Under the pieces are notes generated by a model that did no database searches, was not told the DNA's origin, and worked only from the letters and a program-made list of their open reading frames with translations. 64,000 nucleotides of DNA from Globisporangium splendens (lineage: Eukaryota; Oomycota; Peronosporomycetes; Pythiales; Pythiaceae): positions 248,001-312,000 of the forward strand of contig VFIW01000009.1 of assembly GCA_006386115.1 (NCBI GenBank), in the 5' to 3' direction. The position numbers and the translations under genes are program-made. This document shows positions 21,140 through 33,671 of this stretch, one piece after another. How positions within the stretch are numbered: the stretch's first letter is position 1; each line of letters opens with the position of its first letter.

Positions 21140-22744
21140 AGCAACACACACATATGAAGAATGTGTACAAACTTATATGTTTTACTTCCTGGCGCGAGTT
21201 TCAAGGCAAAGACCGCATAAGCAATAAGTGTGCTTTCAATTCCATGTCCAATCTCAACAAAATAACGTGTGTGCCTAAAATTGCTGTGTTGTCGACTTAG
21301 CGGATGCAACTTAGTGGTTCTGATCGATCTTCCTAAATTAGTCTGAAGTAGCATGACTGCATTCAGCTAACGTTGAAAAGTAACAGAGACGGTCAGTGTC
21401 GTTCCCCATCCCCATGCATCAGGATTTTTTTCTGAGTTGGAACCATTTGATAACAGAGGCTGGGGAGTGAAATATGAAATGCGTTTATGGACATGACATG
21501 CAGGAACACGCGGCAGGAGCAACTATAGTCCAGGCTTCTGCTGTTTCGAGACTCTGCGAATCTCATAATCTGAACGAAACTTCAGAAGCCAAGTGGACGG
21601 ATGGATCCCCGCCACCCAACAGGTCGTCGCGTTGTCATATCCGCGTTGTCGCCTCGCTTGTAAGCGGGTTGCTGTAAGGTTTCGCTAACCCATTTCGACG
21701 CGGCGATGACAAGATATTGACGCTTAGTGTGTGAAGTAATCCCAGATATGTAGAGAGAGAGAGAGAGAGAGAAACATGTCGCGATATGGGACGCAAAAGA
21801 GAGGATCGGATGGCTGGGGACGCAATAGCGAGGATTGTGTGCGTAGAAACAAAGCGCTTTTTCAAAAAGACAGGCATATCAGTCGGTCGGTCGTTCATGC
21901 ACAGCAAGATCCACTTGCGCACCGGCACCAAGGGAGTCAGTCAGCTCCAAAATGAAAGCGAGAAAAAAAGAAGTATATAAAGAATATGGAAGACAGGAGT
22001 GAGCAGCGCCTTTGTCATTGTCGATGAGTGTGTGTGCGCGCGTATATGGAATGGTCTTGGCTTCTTTTGCCTTGTGGAAAGGAAGAGCTTCGACATGATA
22101 TTTTTACTATAATCGCGCCGTCGTGCCGTCGTTGTGCACGTCTTCTGACTGTCGTGTTCTTTCTCGCCGCGTGTATGTGTGGAAATGGCTCCAAAGCCGC
22201 AACCTTGCAGCTGGGCACAATGTCCAACTCTCAGGATCTATCTTGCGGCAAGCAACGGCTTTATGCCAAACAAAAAAAAAGAAGTAACAAACATCACAGT
22301 GTCGTTCAAAAGAGCCGTAAATGTTACTTTTCGGATGCAATAAAACCTCGCCAAGGTTTTACTGTCTCTCGTCACCACAGATTCGTCTGTGGTTGTGGAT
22401 GAAGTAACACAAACTGAGGTTTTTTGACGCAATTGCGTCTCGCAAAACAACAAGCAAGAAAACCAGGTGCTTTTCTTCCCTCCTCCTGCGATAATCATTT
22501 GCAAGTCAAGGGGGAACAACCAAACCAAACCAAAAAAAGAAGAAAAAGCGATCTCCCCACAACCAACAACAGCAAACACACAGCAACGCACAACAACAAA
22601 CAACAATTGCGTGCGTGAGCTAGTTTGTACATACTCAGCCCAGTATATTCTTCCGCACTCCCGACAACAAGCAAGCAAGCAAGCGCAGTTTGTCGACAAC
22701 ACTGCCTGCCCCTTATTAAGACTCGGCTTGCAGGTGTATAAAAT
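21140..22744. other. Long intergenic region upstream of the bZIP gene
   Basis: No gene recognised. It contains a (GA)n microsatellite at about 21750-21772 and A/C-rich low-complexity sequence from about 22500 to 22690, probably promoter and 5' leader of the bZIP-PAS gene. A 439-codon minus-strand frame (22238-23557) overlaps the bZIP exon and is an antisense artefact. Confidence 0.5.
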
Positions 22745-24282
22745 ATGGACTTTACGTCGCCGTCGGAGGCCGATGTGGACATGATGCAGGACGACTCGAT
22801 GCTCGCGTTCGGCCACCAGCACCTCCAGCAGCAGCAGTCGCAGCAGCAGCAGCACCAGCAGCAGCACCAGCAGCAGCACATGGGCGGTCTCGTGATCGAC
22901 ACGCAGCAGGGCTTCGCGAGCCCGTTCGCGCCGGAGCTGATTCCGGGGCTCGCTCCCGGCGCGCTGCAGCCGCCGAACGGCCAGAGCGCGTTCCCGGCGT
23001 CCGTCGAGGCGTACGCCATGGCCATGGGTATCAAACTCGAGAGCGGGCCGGACGAGCTCCCGCCCAGCACGCCGCTCGCGCACATGCAGGCGCCCGTGAA
23101 CGCGTTCAACCTGCAGCCGGCTCCCGACATGGCCAAGATCCAGGCCAACGCCGCGTACTTTGACGATTTGTACCGCCGCGCGGGATCGGAGATGGATCTG
23201 TCGAACGGCGCAAACGCGACGTCGATGACGTTGCCCGCGGGCATCGGCTCGGGCATAAACTCGTTTGTGGGCGCGAACTCGGTCGCGGCTGCCAACTTCG
23301 CGCGCAGCAACGATCTCGAGTTTGGCGACATGAACCGGCTGTACAACCCGGGTGCGTACGGCGGTGGCGCGCCGCTGCAGATGCACAAACCGGGCGCCAT
23401 CGGCCTCGACAAGTTTGCGCCGCGCATCGTGCAGCACGACGGCTCGATGATCTCGCAGACGCTCTCGCCCGAGATGCTCGCCACCATGAACAACGGCCAC
23501 AATTTCGGTGCGTCCTTGCTTTATTTGCTTTATATGCATGGTTGTATATGTGCACAAGAAAAGAAAGACAAACGGTGTGGGTGCTTATATGAGACTTTGC
23601 CTCCTTCGGTGACGATTTAGACAACCTGAACGAGGAGGAGAAGCAGGCGATGATGAAGGAGGAGAAGAGCCGCGAGCGCAACCGCGATCACTCGCGCAAG
23701 TCGCGACTGCGCAAGAAGGAGTTCGTCGAGTCGCTCAAGCACGAGGTCAGTCAGCTGCAGATCTACCAGCAGATCTGCGAGCAGTGCCTCGACCTCATCG
23801 CGCTCGTGAACCAGGACGCCATCTTCATGTACTCGTCGGCCGCGTACTCGCGCGTGCTCGGGTACCAGGGCCACCAGCTCATCGCTGGCCAGACCAGCTT
23901 CCTCGACCTCGTGCATCCGGTGCGTATTGTTACTTCATACACTTGTGCCATGACGGAAACTATTTGCATGTGTGCTGCACAACTGACGTGTGTGTGTGTA
24001 TCAATTTGACTTTGTTTATAGGAAAATGTGCAAGAAGTGCGCAGCGTGTTTCAGAAGTTTAGTACGTTGGGGGAATCGAAAAAATGTACGACGGGTTTGT
24101 TTGTTGTGTATTGCTTGTGGGTTACGCGAAAGACAACTGACGTATTTTGTGCTTTGTTTTGTGTTATGGTAGTCCAATTTCGGATAAAATCAGTAGAAGG
24201 CGAGTACTTTCGCGCCGAGACGTCTGCGTGCATGACGGACAAGGGCGTCGTGTGCTCGACGCGCGTGGACCGCGATGTCTAA
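22745..24282 (+). CDS. bZIP-PAS transcription factor
   Basis: Four exons (22745-23507, 23621-23919, 24022-24061, 24173-24282) join in frame to 403 residues. The N-terminal half is a Gln/Ala/Met-rich activation-type region with a polyQ/H tract (about residues 27-44, CAG-rich). The basic region (RERNRDHSRKSRLRKKEF, about 271-288) has the N-x7-R signature, followed by a short leucine zipper. From about residue 304 a PAS domain follows (LIALVNQDAIFMYSS, GYQGHQLIAGQ, FLDLVHPENV, then an FRIKSVEGEYFRAE strand after the last intron). The order bZIP then PAS is that of stramenopile aureochromes, but the PAS lacks the flavin-binding Cys motif of LOV domains. Probably a nuclear DNA-binding regulator of TGACGT-type sites. 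Confidence 0.88.
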
Positions 24283-24929
24283 AAGCAAAAGTGCATGTTC
24301 TCCATTTTCCAGCGCGCAGTCGCGAAAAGTGAAGAAAAAAATGCGAGTTCCAGTCATCCTCCGAACCAGTCTCCATCCGTCCCTGTCCTTCGTCTTTGCG
24401 AGCGAGAAAGAATCAAGAAAAAGAAGACAAAAAGAAAAGTGAAATGCCCATAAAATGCTGCCATGCGGTTGTTTGTGGGGGGGAAGTGCGAAGTCTCGAA
24501 ACAAAAAATTCCCTCCCTTCCGTTTTTAAAAGCGACAAAAAAGCACAAAAGTATATCCATGTGATGTGTGGAAAAACGATAATGAAAAGTGAACAAAAAC
24601 AAGTGTGTGCTTTATAGAGGAGACTGTGTGCATGGGTGCCCTCTCTTTATGATCTTTGTTTGTGTATCTTTTTGGCTTGGACTTGCAGGTGTCGTTATGA
24701 GTGTGTGCGTATTGGAAAAAGCGCCTAGCACGAAATATAAAACTGCATTGAGCAAGCATATCAACACAAACTGGATTGTGCATGGATCCAAATCAGCACG
24801 GTGTTGCACAGCAACAAGATTCTGGTGGTGAAGTGAGTGTAAATTCAATGCGAGTTCGAATAACAAAGTACTTTTCTTGATGCCTCTCTCTGATTGCTGC
24901 AGGATTGGCTGGCATGGTCAACATGGCAT
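24283..24929. other. 3' flank of the bZIP gene
   Basis: A/G-rich sequence without a supported gene; probably 3' untranslated region and spacer. Confidence 0.5.
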
Positions 24930-25007
24930 GAGTGCACAAATATAAAAAGCGTTAGTGACGTCACCGTTTGGTAACGTCACTAACGCTTTTTATATATCTG
25001 TGCACTC
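24930..25007. repeat. Large near-perfect foldback with CRE/bZIP sites
   Basis: The left arm 24930-24964 and right arm 24971-25007 are reverse complements apart from a 2-nt length difference and two mismatches, around a 6-nt loop. The left arm holds the palindrome GTGACGTCAC (TGACGTCA at 24956-24963), the right arm a TGACGT half-site on the opposite strand. Both arms also hold AGCGTTAG and TATAAAAAG. It lies about 650 bp after the bZIP-PAS stop and 725 bp before the PX gene. It could be a small foldback element or MITE, or a regulatory element. Confidence 0.85.
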
Positions 25008-25731
25008 TTGGATGCGACGCATTGCAGTGAAGTAACTGGCATGAGACGGATGCGAAAGCACAACCTGCGTCAAGTGGAAGCGCGTCAAAGAAATCATGAA
25101 CAGAGAGATTGCGAAAGAGAGAGTGCTTTTTAAAAAAATCGAGAGCAGCGCAACGCTCTCTCCCCTGAAGCGCATCCGCCTCATATCACACTGCACATCG
25201 CTCTCTCTGTTGTGGTGCCGTGCACGGATGAGTGTCCAGTGTGTATTCCCATGGCGTCTCTGTTCTTTTTTGTTCTCGCTGTGGCCAGTCGAGGTGATGG
25301 TGATCAACCTGGATACGGAAAGAGAACATCAAAAAGAAACTCGGAGTGTGTGTCTGTTCTCTGTACCCACTTGCATCATACCTCAAAAGTACTCACCACA
25401 GCATACACTTTTTACTATTTTGCGCGATTCTTTCAAAGATCAATGTACTCTGTACATTGTGCAAATTACGAAACTACTCATTTTTGGGTACACATTTGCA
25501 TTTCTAGCCATCCTTCAGCACAAGCACTGTCTCGGACCATTTTGTTGATTGTTTCTTTTTGGCGCGGTCTGTAGCATTTACGCACACACATCGCCATATT
25601 GACCGCCGTCTCTATTCCACACACAGAGCGCGTACGCCGCGGATTCCCACACAAGCATACAATCGTGCGTCCAACGCGCACGCTCATACCGCTTCTACAG
25701 CAGCGCACTCGTGATAAATTGTATAGAAAGG
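25008..25731. other. Upstream region of the PX gene
   Basis: No supported gene; only unremarkable open frames. Presumably promoter and leader of the PX-PDZ gene. Confidence 0.5.
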
Positions 25732-28700
25732 ATGACGATGGAGAGCGCGCTCGTGGACGGCATCTCGCGCGCGCTGGGTGTGCCGCGGCCCTTCGTGCAC
25801 GAGGAGAACGCCGCGTTCACGCTCGTGGAGGACTGGAAGCAGCTCGCTGTGGCCGTCGTGAACGAGCCCATCCGCGTCAAGCCGCTCGGCTACTACCGGA
25901 GCCCCGAGAGCGTCGACATGTGAGTGTATATAAGTGTATATTCCACATGTGCGCGTGTTATATAGCGAATGGTAATGCCGCTTTTGTTTCTGTGGTGTAT
26001 ATGCAGCTACGTGTTTGAATGCACGATGGGCGCCGACGAGAGCGACAAGAAGACGTACGTGTAATATGACTCGATGTGCATATAAACGCGGCTACCTGAC
26101 GTTGTTGTGTATATGCGCGCGCTTAGATGGAAGATCTACCGTCGGTACCGGCATTTCCAGAGCTACGTGTCGAACTCGAGCGAGCTGCTGGCGTCCGTGG
26201 TGGTGCCCAGGCTCTCGCAGGCGTACCTCAAGATCTTCTACGCCAAGCAGTGCAAGGACCGGCTCGTGGAGCTGCACGCGTGGCTCGCGGGCGTGATCGA
26301 GAACACGCAGAGCTTTTTCCAGCAGCGCGCCGCGGCCGCCGTCGCCAGCCAGCAGCACGCGTTCATGCAGCACATGGACACGCCCGAGGCCATGCCGGCC
26401 GTCTGGCTCTGCGCGTTCCTCTTCGCCGGCGCCAACACGCCGTTCCCGCACTACTTCCGCGGCTTGCCGTCCTTCGCGTTCGCGCTCGAGGAAGTCAACG
26501 TGGAGCTCACGAAAGCGCCGATCTTCCCGTCCAAGCTGCGCTCGTCGATTGAGACGAGTGCGGGTCTGGGCCTGCGACTCACGCCGAGTCTCGAGCAGCA
26601 GGGCAACTACTTTGGCGCGACCGTGAGCGGCTTTTTGCGCGACGTCGCGGACCTGGACCCGACGCTCACGAAAGTCCAGATTGGCGCGAAACTCGTGTGC
26701 ATCAATGGTGTCGACGTGACTGACGAACCGTTCGACAAAGTGCTGAGTCATCTCCGATCCGTGGGGCTGCCGCTGCGGCTGCGGTTCCTGTATAATCCGC
26801 AGCTGCATCGACGACAAAGAGGCAAGAGCATGTACGTGAACGAATCGAACGAGACGCTGAGTCCTGCGGGGCAACTAGGACGCGAGCGGAGACTCTCGAG
26901 CGTCTCAGCTAAAACGAATATGTCTACGCAAGAGGAACGCAGCAACATGCGCTCGCGATCGTCCGTCGCGTCCACATCGTCCATGCCGTCACCGTTTGTC
27001 AAAGCTACGCCATCCACAGCGTCTGTCTCCGGTGGCTCTGTGTCAACTGCGTCGAGCCAAAAGAGTGGTGGAGGTCAGCCAGTATCCCAGCGGCGCTACA
27101 GCGTGGATTCGCGCAAGTCGATGGGCATCTTCAGCTCGGTGTTTGGCGATCTCTTTGGCCGGAAACGCAACGAGACTGCCGACGTGCTGTTTAACAACCA
27201 GGTCGAGGAGCTCTACTCGTGGGATGACATTGGTGGCGAAACGCGCGACATCGTCTCGCGCGGGTTCTTCTCGTTTCTCACGCAGAGTTTTCTTCATGAA
27301 CTGCGTCAAAAAGAGCGGCTCAAGTACGACGAAAGCGCTCTGGACGACCCAACTGGAAAGCTGAGCGAGAAGCACGACGCTACGCTGCAGCAGATGAAGG
27401 CGCTGAACGAGCGCAAAGGACAGGGCGTGTGGAGCACGTCGACTGGCGCCATGGGCTTTTCCTTTGGCGCTTGCAAACTGCGCGATGTCGAGGCCGCGAT
27501 GCTGGACATTCCGCCTGTGGTGAGTTTTTTTGTCTGTGAATCTTTTTTCTTCGGGGTGTGTGATGAGTTTTGATCTCATATTTTGTGCTTATTATCTCTG
27601 CCTTATAAACAGTTGTTCTCGTCACGACTGGGCTGCATCGGAAGGTAACTTTTATTGGCAGCAGCTCACTGGGTGGAGTTTTATTCTCGATGGCGCTGAT
27701 CGTATGCTGTGCGTTGTCGTTGTTCCAATTTGCAGTGAGAAGCACTTGGGCAAAGGGTTCGTGCTGGTCTCGATCAACAATGAGAGCACATTTGGGCTCA
27801 AGTTCTCGGCCGTGATGAAGATGCTCACGAAAGCGTCGCGACCGACGTCCGTGTGCTTTCGCTGGTACAAAGGTAACGTGTCCGTCATTCTGTACGTCCG
27901 TCTTCGTCTCTTCATTGTCGAATTAAGCGGGTTGCTTGCTTTGTGGTGTGTTTTTGTACACTGCAGACTACAGTCCTTTTCTCGAGACCGATTTGGCCGA
28001 GCAAGAACCAACTTCAACGTCAGGGCCAGCGTCGTCAGGCTCTGGTCCGCCCTCGTATCGCCGCAGCAGCAAGAGTGATCCGACCAAGGCGTTTGAGCAC
28101 AGTCTCGACTGTCTGACTGAGGCGCAATCGGATCTTTGCAGCAATCTGCACTTGGCGCTCGTCGAGAACGCGTCGATCCGGAACGAGATTGGCGTGTTGC
28201 AGGAGCGGCAGCGAGAGAGTCGTCGGCGACAGGAGCAAGCCGAGCACGCCGAGTCCGCGATGAAGGTCGTGGTGCAGGAGAAAGACGCGATCATCGCCAA
28301 GCTGCGACAGGAGCTCGCAACCCGCGACGCAGAGCTCCAGAGCGCGAAGGAGAAGTGCAAGGTGTCGGATGCGATGCTCGCGAGCTCCAAGCAGGAGTTT
28401 CACCAGCTTTTGGAGAATGCGCACGCGGCGGCGATCCAGCGCGTGGCCGATCACGAGGAGCGTCTGGTCCGGGAATCGAATAAGTCGATTGAGAACGCCA
28501 AGCTCATCGCCGAGCGCAAGACAAAGAAGGAGCTCGACGCCGCGCTGAGCGACCTGCAACGCAAGCACGATGAGTACCTGCAGAAGCTCGCCGAGGAACA
28601 CTCGGAGGAAGTCGAAAGCCTGATGCAGCAGGTCGTCGTGTGGCGCCACCAGGTCGAAGTTTTAACCGAAGCCGAGAAGCGCAACTACGCGGCGATGATC

Positions 28701-29021
28701 CACAACGGCGTGAATCCGTACCACGACTACCAGCGCAGCCGCTTTGGCTTTGCGGACTCGCCGTTTGCCGACAGCTCAAGTGGAACCAGCAGCACAGCGC
28801 GGACGCTCGGCGGACGGCATAATAACAACGGAGAGCGTGGTGCGTTCGGGACTCCGAGTCATCAGCACAACCAGCACAGTGAGTACGAGTCGTGGCGCGA
28901 TGGCACCCCCGAAGACCCGAAGGACCACGCGTTCACGGAACTCTCGGACCGCTCGTCGATGTCCAACAGCCAACCCAGGACGACATTCTGGGACCGCATG
29001 GTGTCGCTCATAGCGGATTAG
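25732..29021 (+). CDS. PX-PDZ-coiled-coil protein (sorting-nexin-like)
   Basis: Six exons (25732-25919, 26007-26054, 26127-27519, 27613-27644, 27736-27872, 27967-29021) join in frame to 950 residues. Residues about 30-170 form a PX phosphoinositide-binding domain; WKIYRRYRHFQSY at the exon 2/3 junction holds the R-R-Y/F signature. A PDZ domain follows at about 220-305 (GLGLRLTP, GAKLVCINGVDV). Then come a Ser-rich linker, a second PDZ-like stretch at about 544-600 (GKGFVLVSINNES), and a long coiled coil (about 640-850). A membrane adaptor acting on endosomes is the likely role. An earlier GTG lies in frame at 25711, but the ATG at 25732 is preferred. The small exon 4 (32 nt) is needed to keep frame. 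Confidence 0.83.
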
Positions 29022-30928
29022 ACGAGGCGATTGTGACATGGAGAGGATGCCCATGGCGAGAGGACGAGTGCCAAGTGAATGAGAAAAGTCGAAGCCGCAC
29101 ATATCCGTGGAAGACGTGGCGATGCTGAAGCCGTTTTCGTCAAGATGTGATGTCGATGGCATTGGGTGAAAGCCATTTGTGTGTGTGTATTTGTTTGTTT
29201 CTGTTTAATGTTGTGAACCCTTATAATTTATATGAATTCAAAGAATCTCACGTTGTTCTGAACTCGTTTCGAGTGGATAGGCAGTTGGATATCCATTCGG
29301 TTCACTTGGCTCCTTTAAGGAGATGCCATTATGACAAAAAACGTTTTGTTCAAGTGGCTACAGCACAGACACGCAGCACAGTAGCTCAAATGTATGCATG
29401 GATGTGTGGATGGACAGCTTACTTCACATGTCATGCTTGTGCGTGCATTATCATGCAACGCACTGCTGTAGCATATTCGGATCAGCACGAGACATCACGG
29501 CCAGGTGGCTACAGCACTCGCACACCGGCTCATATGGACATACAGATACTCACTCCACACGGCTCTTACTCTTACCACGCATGATGGCACGAGGACAGGC
29601 AAAAAGAGAGCGGGGAAAGGCTGTGGCGTTTAACGTCCCTCAAATGTTTGCAACCATTCTGGTGTCGAGAGAGTTGAGCCACTTTGGGCAAAAGCAAGGC
29701 ATGACATCAATTAAAAGTGACACACAACTCCAGTGGACCACAAATGGACAAGCGACGCATGCAAGCAAAGTCATCGCTTCGTAATAATGTGCGTTGTGGC
29801 GGAAAAGAAACTTCAATGCAAGGGGAATGCTTGGCTGTTGGGACCGTGTGCAAAAGCACACACTGGCACAGAGGGCTCAGAGCGGGAAGCCGCGCACAGA
29901 ACGCATCCCCAGCTGGAGTGACGTAGGCTCTCTTTGTATCCCTTTTCGCCACCGGATTTTCGTCAATTGTTGTTCACAATAAAGCTAACTCAAGGTATAA
30001 TCCGGATAAAGAGAGTGTTTTAGTTGCTGAAGGGGTCAGCTTTGAGACTAAAACACGCTGGCTCGGATAGGCGGTCAAATCGAAATGCCAGCTGGTGCAA
30101 CCTGGTCTGACTCCCTGGGTACAGTACCGTACGAGACAGTTGTGTTGTGTTGCTTTAGCGATTGGGAGATAAACAGTGACGTATGTTCAGAACATTCTCC
30201 CTGTAGTCATCGCTGTGTCCAATAAGATATAGCAATTGTGCAACTCTTTATAGGAGGCCAATTGACAGGCATAAAGTCATTCCTGTGCAAGTGTTCAACA
30301 CATTAGGCATAAGATTTCGAAAGGCTATCGAAGATGCGGTGCTGACTACATGGAGAAGTGGTTCGTGGAATGTGTGCGGGAAAGAAGCCATTCGTCTTGC
30401 TTTTTGTATGCCGACGCGACGCTACAAGAAGCGCCACTTTCGACACTCGCAATTAAATCCGTTCAGATCCCATTCCACCATCATTGAAAGCGGCGCACAT
30501 CGCATTAACGAAACCAGTGCGTGTGGGTGCATTGAGCAAGTGCGCGGGTCTCTTTGACAGAAGGAAAAGTGGTCCATCCCCCCCTTATCCTTCGATCCAT
30601 TCGACTCGTTCGTCCAAATTAGAGCGAGAGTGTCTCTCTCGATCCCGCCGCGAATTGCAACACGCGGGAATATTCAGTCACTCAGCGGCGCTTCCAGACG
30701 CATCAGCGGTGGATTCTTTCTCTGTCTGCGCTCCTCTCCGCTGGGTATTGGGCATCTGTCTGTGCGAGCAGGCACAGATTCAAATTCAACGCGTCAGTTG
30801 GAGATTTGGCGCGTGGTCCGCACTTTCGACGAAGAGAGAAGCGTAAACAGCGAGCGAAAGCGCGCTCGGCGTATACGAGTGGGATCCGCGAGCGACGAAG
30901 GTAGTAGCAGACGAAGACAGCGACAAGC
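29022..30928. other. Intergenic, nothing recognised
   Basis: About 1.9 kb with only short or unremarkable open frames on both strands. The last 300 bp are presumably the kinase-gene promoter and leader. Confidence 0.5.
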
Positions 30929-33671
30929 ATGATCAAGGTCAAGTGGCAGCACACGTACACCCGCAAGAATGGCTCGAACCCGAACGGCAGCACGCGCAAC
31001 AGCCCCGGCTCCGTCTCGCTCTCTCCCGTCATCGACGGCGTCAGCACCGCCAGTCTCGCGCGCAGACCTGTCGGCAAGCTGTGGTATGTGCTTGTTGTGT
31101 TGCATATTGTGTGTCGCGTGTGTGTACGATTTGCATTTCCCCCATTCTTTTCTTTCTATAGAAAAAATTGCATTTTAAAAAAAGAGAGAAAAACGCATGC
31201 GAGGAGGCGGCTGTCCAACATCGCTCAATATGCTAATTGGCATGCGCATTGTGAACATGGGCAATGTGACAAATAGGGAAATGGACACGATCTCGGAAGA
31301 CTCGATGCCGCCCGTGCACACGGCCGAGTGGGCGAACGACCGCTTCGAGATGAACGACAAGGGCGAGGTGCGCAACAAGCAGACAAACGAGCGCATCACC
31401 AAGGACGAGATGCGCGACCACGGCGAGGAAGTGCTCAATGGGCTCATCGATTACGTGCACACGCGCATGCTGCGCGAGTTCCAGTTCGTTGAGCAGGCAA
31501 TCCCGGCGCTCGATGAGGACTGCAGCTCGGTCGAGTCGTCGTTCAACCCGAACATGAGCATGCACAGCACCGGTAGCAGCGTGCGGTCGTCGTCGTCCAG
31601 CATCTGCTCGACCGCCGATGGCTTCCGCATGATGGTGGACTCGGATGTCCCGCGGTGCATTTTCCACACGTCCGAGAACTTTGGCATCGCGGAGAAGCTG
31701 CTCGTGTTCGTGTGTAGCTCCCGTGGTCTGAGCTGCGGCATCTGGAGTCGCAGTCTGCTCCTGCACGATGGCGTGACTGTCGGCTCGATGATCCCGTACT
31801 TCCAGGCTGCGATCAAGGCTGGCTACGGCATCCTCGTGATGAACCCAAACTTGAACACACAGGTCATGATCGGCGCTGACGGCGAACCTGAGAAATTGCC
31901 GATCCATGGCTCGTCGACCCAAGAAGAGCACTGCGAGCACGTTTGGAAGAAATACATTTTCCCGTCTGCGGCACACAAAATCCATTTCATCGCGTACGGG
32001 TACGGCGGCCAACTCGTGACGAACCTGATCGATCAGTATAAGTATGAGCTCAAGAATCGGTTGGGCAACGTCGCGTTCATTGAGTCATCGCACAAGATCG
32101 ACCCGAAGTGGAACCCAAGCTTCAAGCGCTGGTTCTCGCAGCACTGCGTGTGCTGGTTTCGATCCAGTGAGCCCTTGGACACGGATCTCATGAACCCGGA
32201 TCGGGACAGTATGTCGTCCTACAACACCGCCAGCACCGACGACGCCGAAGGAGGAGGCTACCAGAATCAAACGCCGTCGACGTCTCAGCTCATGACCTTT
32301 GGCTGTTTGTGCCTTTCGGCGGGTCCTTGTGAAGGTCCAGGTAAGAGCCCAGCATTTACGGCCAAGGCAGTGTTGAAGGATGTGTTTAAGTTTCTAGCGT
32401 CGCCGAGCGCGTACGAGTACCAGCGCACAGCGGCGAAAACCGTGCGCTTGAATGCATTGAAAGAAGAGGAGATGCAGCAACGCGCACGACATACAGAGCG
32501 GGTGAAAAGCTCGCCGGTAGGTGGAGCATCTCGGAAAGCGTCTTTTGGCACGAAGAAGCTGCACCGCCAATCCTCTCGGTCGTGCCCTGAAGAGCTCGAG
32601 TCCACACGTCCACCAGAGGCAGTCACCATTGAGGATTTCCAGCTGCTCCGCGTGGTCGGGAAAGGAGCTTTCGGCAAGGTCATGCTCGTTCGTCGAAAGA
32701 AAAGAGGACAATCCCCGACAAACAGTGCACAGGCAAGCTCGTACGAGTCGATTATCAGCGGTGGCAAAGTGTATGCGATGAAGGTGATTAAGAAAGCTGC
32801 CGTGTTTGCGAAGAACCAAGTCGAGCACACGAAAACCGAGCGTCGTATCCTCCAGGAAATCGATCATCCGTTCATGGTCAAGCTTCGATATGCGTTCCAG
32901 ACTGAATCCAAGCTGTATTTTGTGATGGACTATTACAATGGCGGTACCCTGCACTTCCACTTGCGGCGAGCCATCAACTTCGACGAAGACCGCGCACGAT
33001 TCTATGCGGCCCAGCTCGTCCTCGCACTGACCCACTTGCACACGTACAACATCGTGTACCGAGATCTGAAGCCGGAGAACGTCCTCATGGACGACCAAGG
33101 TTTCATTGCGATCACCGATTTCGGGCTCTCGAGAGACAACTTTGACAGCAAAGACGGCTTGTCCACATTCTGCGGCACGCCCGAGTACATTGCGCCGGAG
33201 CTGATTCGCCGCGTACCCTACGGGAAAGCCGCGGACTACTGGTCTCTAGGTGTTCTCATTTTCGAGATGCTTGCCGGGTACACGCCGTTTTTCAACTCGA
33301 ACCGGAAACGCAATTTCGAAAACATCGTCAAGCTTCCGTTGCGGTTACCGACCGAGTTCTCCGAAGAAGCCAAGTCACTGCTTCGCGGATTGTTGTGCAA
33401 GGATCCATCAAAGCGATTAGGCTCGGGACCAATTGGCGGCGCGGAGATCATGGAGCATCCATTCTTCGCGAAGACGGACTGGGAAAAGCTGTACAAGCGC
33501 GACGTCGATGTGCCGTTCCGCCCGATCGTGCGGAAGGATGGCGAAGTAAACAATGTGCCCGAGTTCTTCAAGCGGCAGGACGCAGTGGACTCGGTCGTCG
33601 CCGAGAGCGTGCCACTGGGCAAAAGCCAAGTGTTCACGAACTTCTCGTACACAGACCCGTACCAGCTGTGA
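30929..33671 (+). CDS. Arb2/FAM172-type domain fused to an AGC protein kinase
   Basis: Exon 1 (30929-31083) and exon 2 (31277-33671) join in frame (TG|G codes the Trp of GKLW) to 849 residues. Residues about 60-425 match the Arb2/FAM172 alpha/beta-hydrolase-like family: LLVFVCSSRG near 192, GYGILVMNPN, the elbow AYGYGGQ near 293, and SSEPLDT near 347. The elbow has Gly where a nucleophile Ser would sit, so catalysis is unlikely. Residues about 500-790 are an AGC kinase with all key motifs: GKGAFGKV, YAMKVIKK, YRDLKPEN, DFG, TFCGTPEY, APE. The C-terminal tail holds a hydrophobic motif (FTNFSY) like those of S6K/Akt. The fusion lies in one uninterrupted exon. An alternative start in exon 2 is possible. 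Substrates are unknown. Confidence 0.88.

Noticed and set aside
21725..21775. (GA)n tract as a regulatory element
   Set aside because: Ordinary microsatellite; nothing beyond low complexity supports a function.
22238..23557. 439-codon open frame antisense to the bZIP gene
   Set aside because: Caused by the GC-rich, biased codon composition of exon 1; low-complexity Arg/Leu/Val product, no known domain, and the sense strand has a clear bZIP-PAS protein with splice sites.
30964..30976. tRNA-like B box (GGTTCGAGCC) on the minus strand
   Set aside because: No A box or cloverleaf at the right distance; lies in the first exon of the kinase gene. No tRNA or rRNA gene was found in the window.
31233..32012. 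Minus-strand frame opposite the Arb2 region
   Set aside because: Shadow of the well-supported sense kinase fusion.
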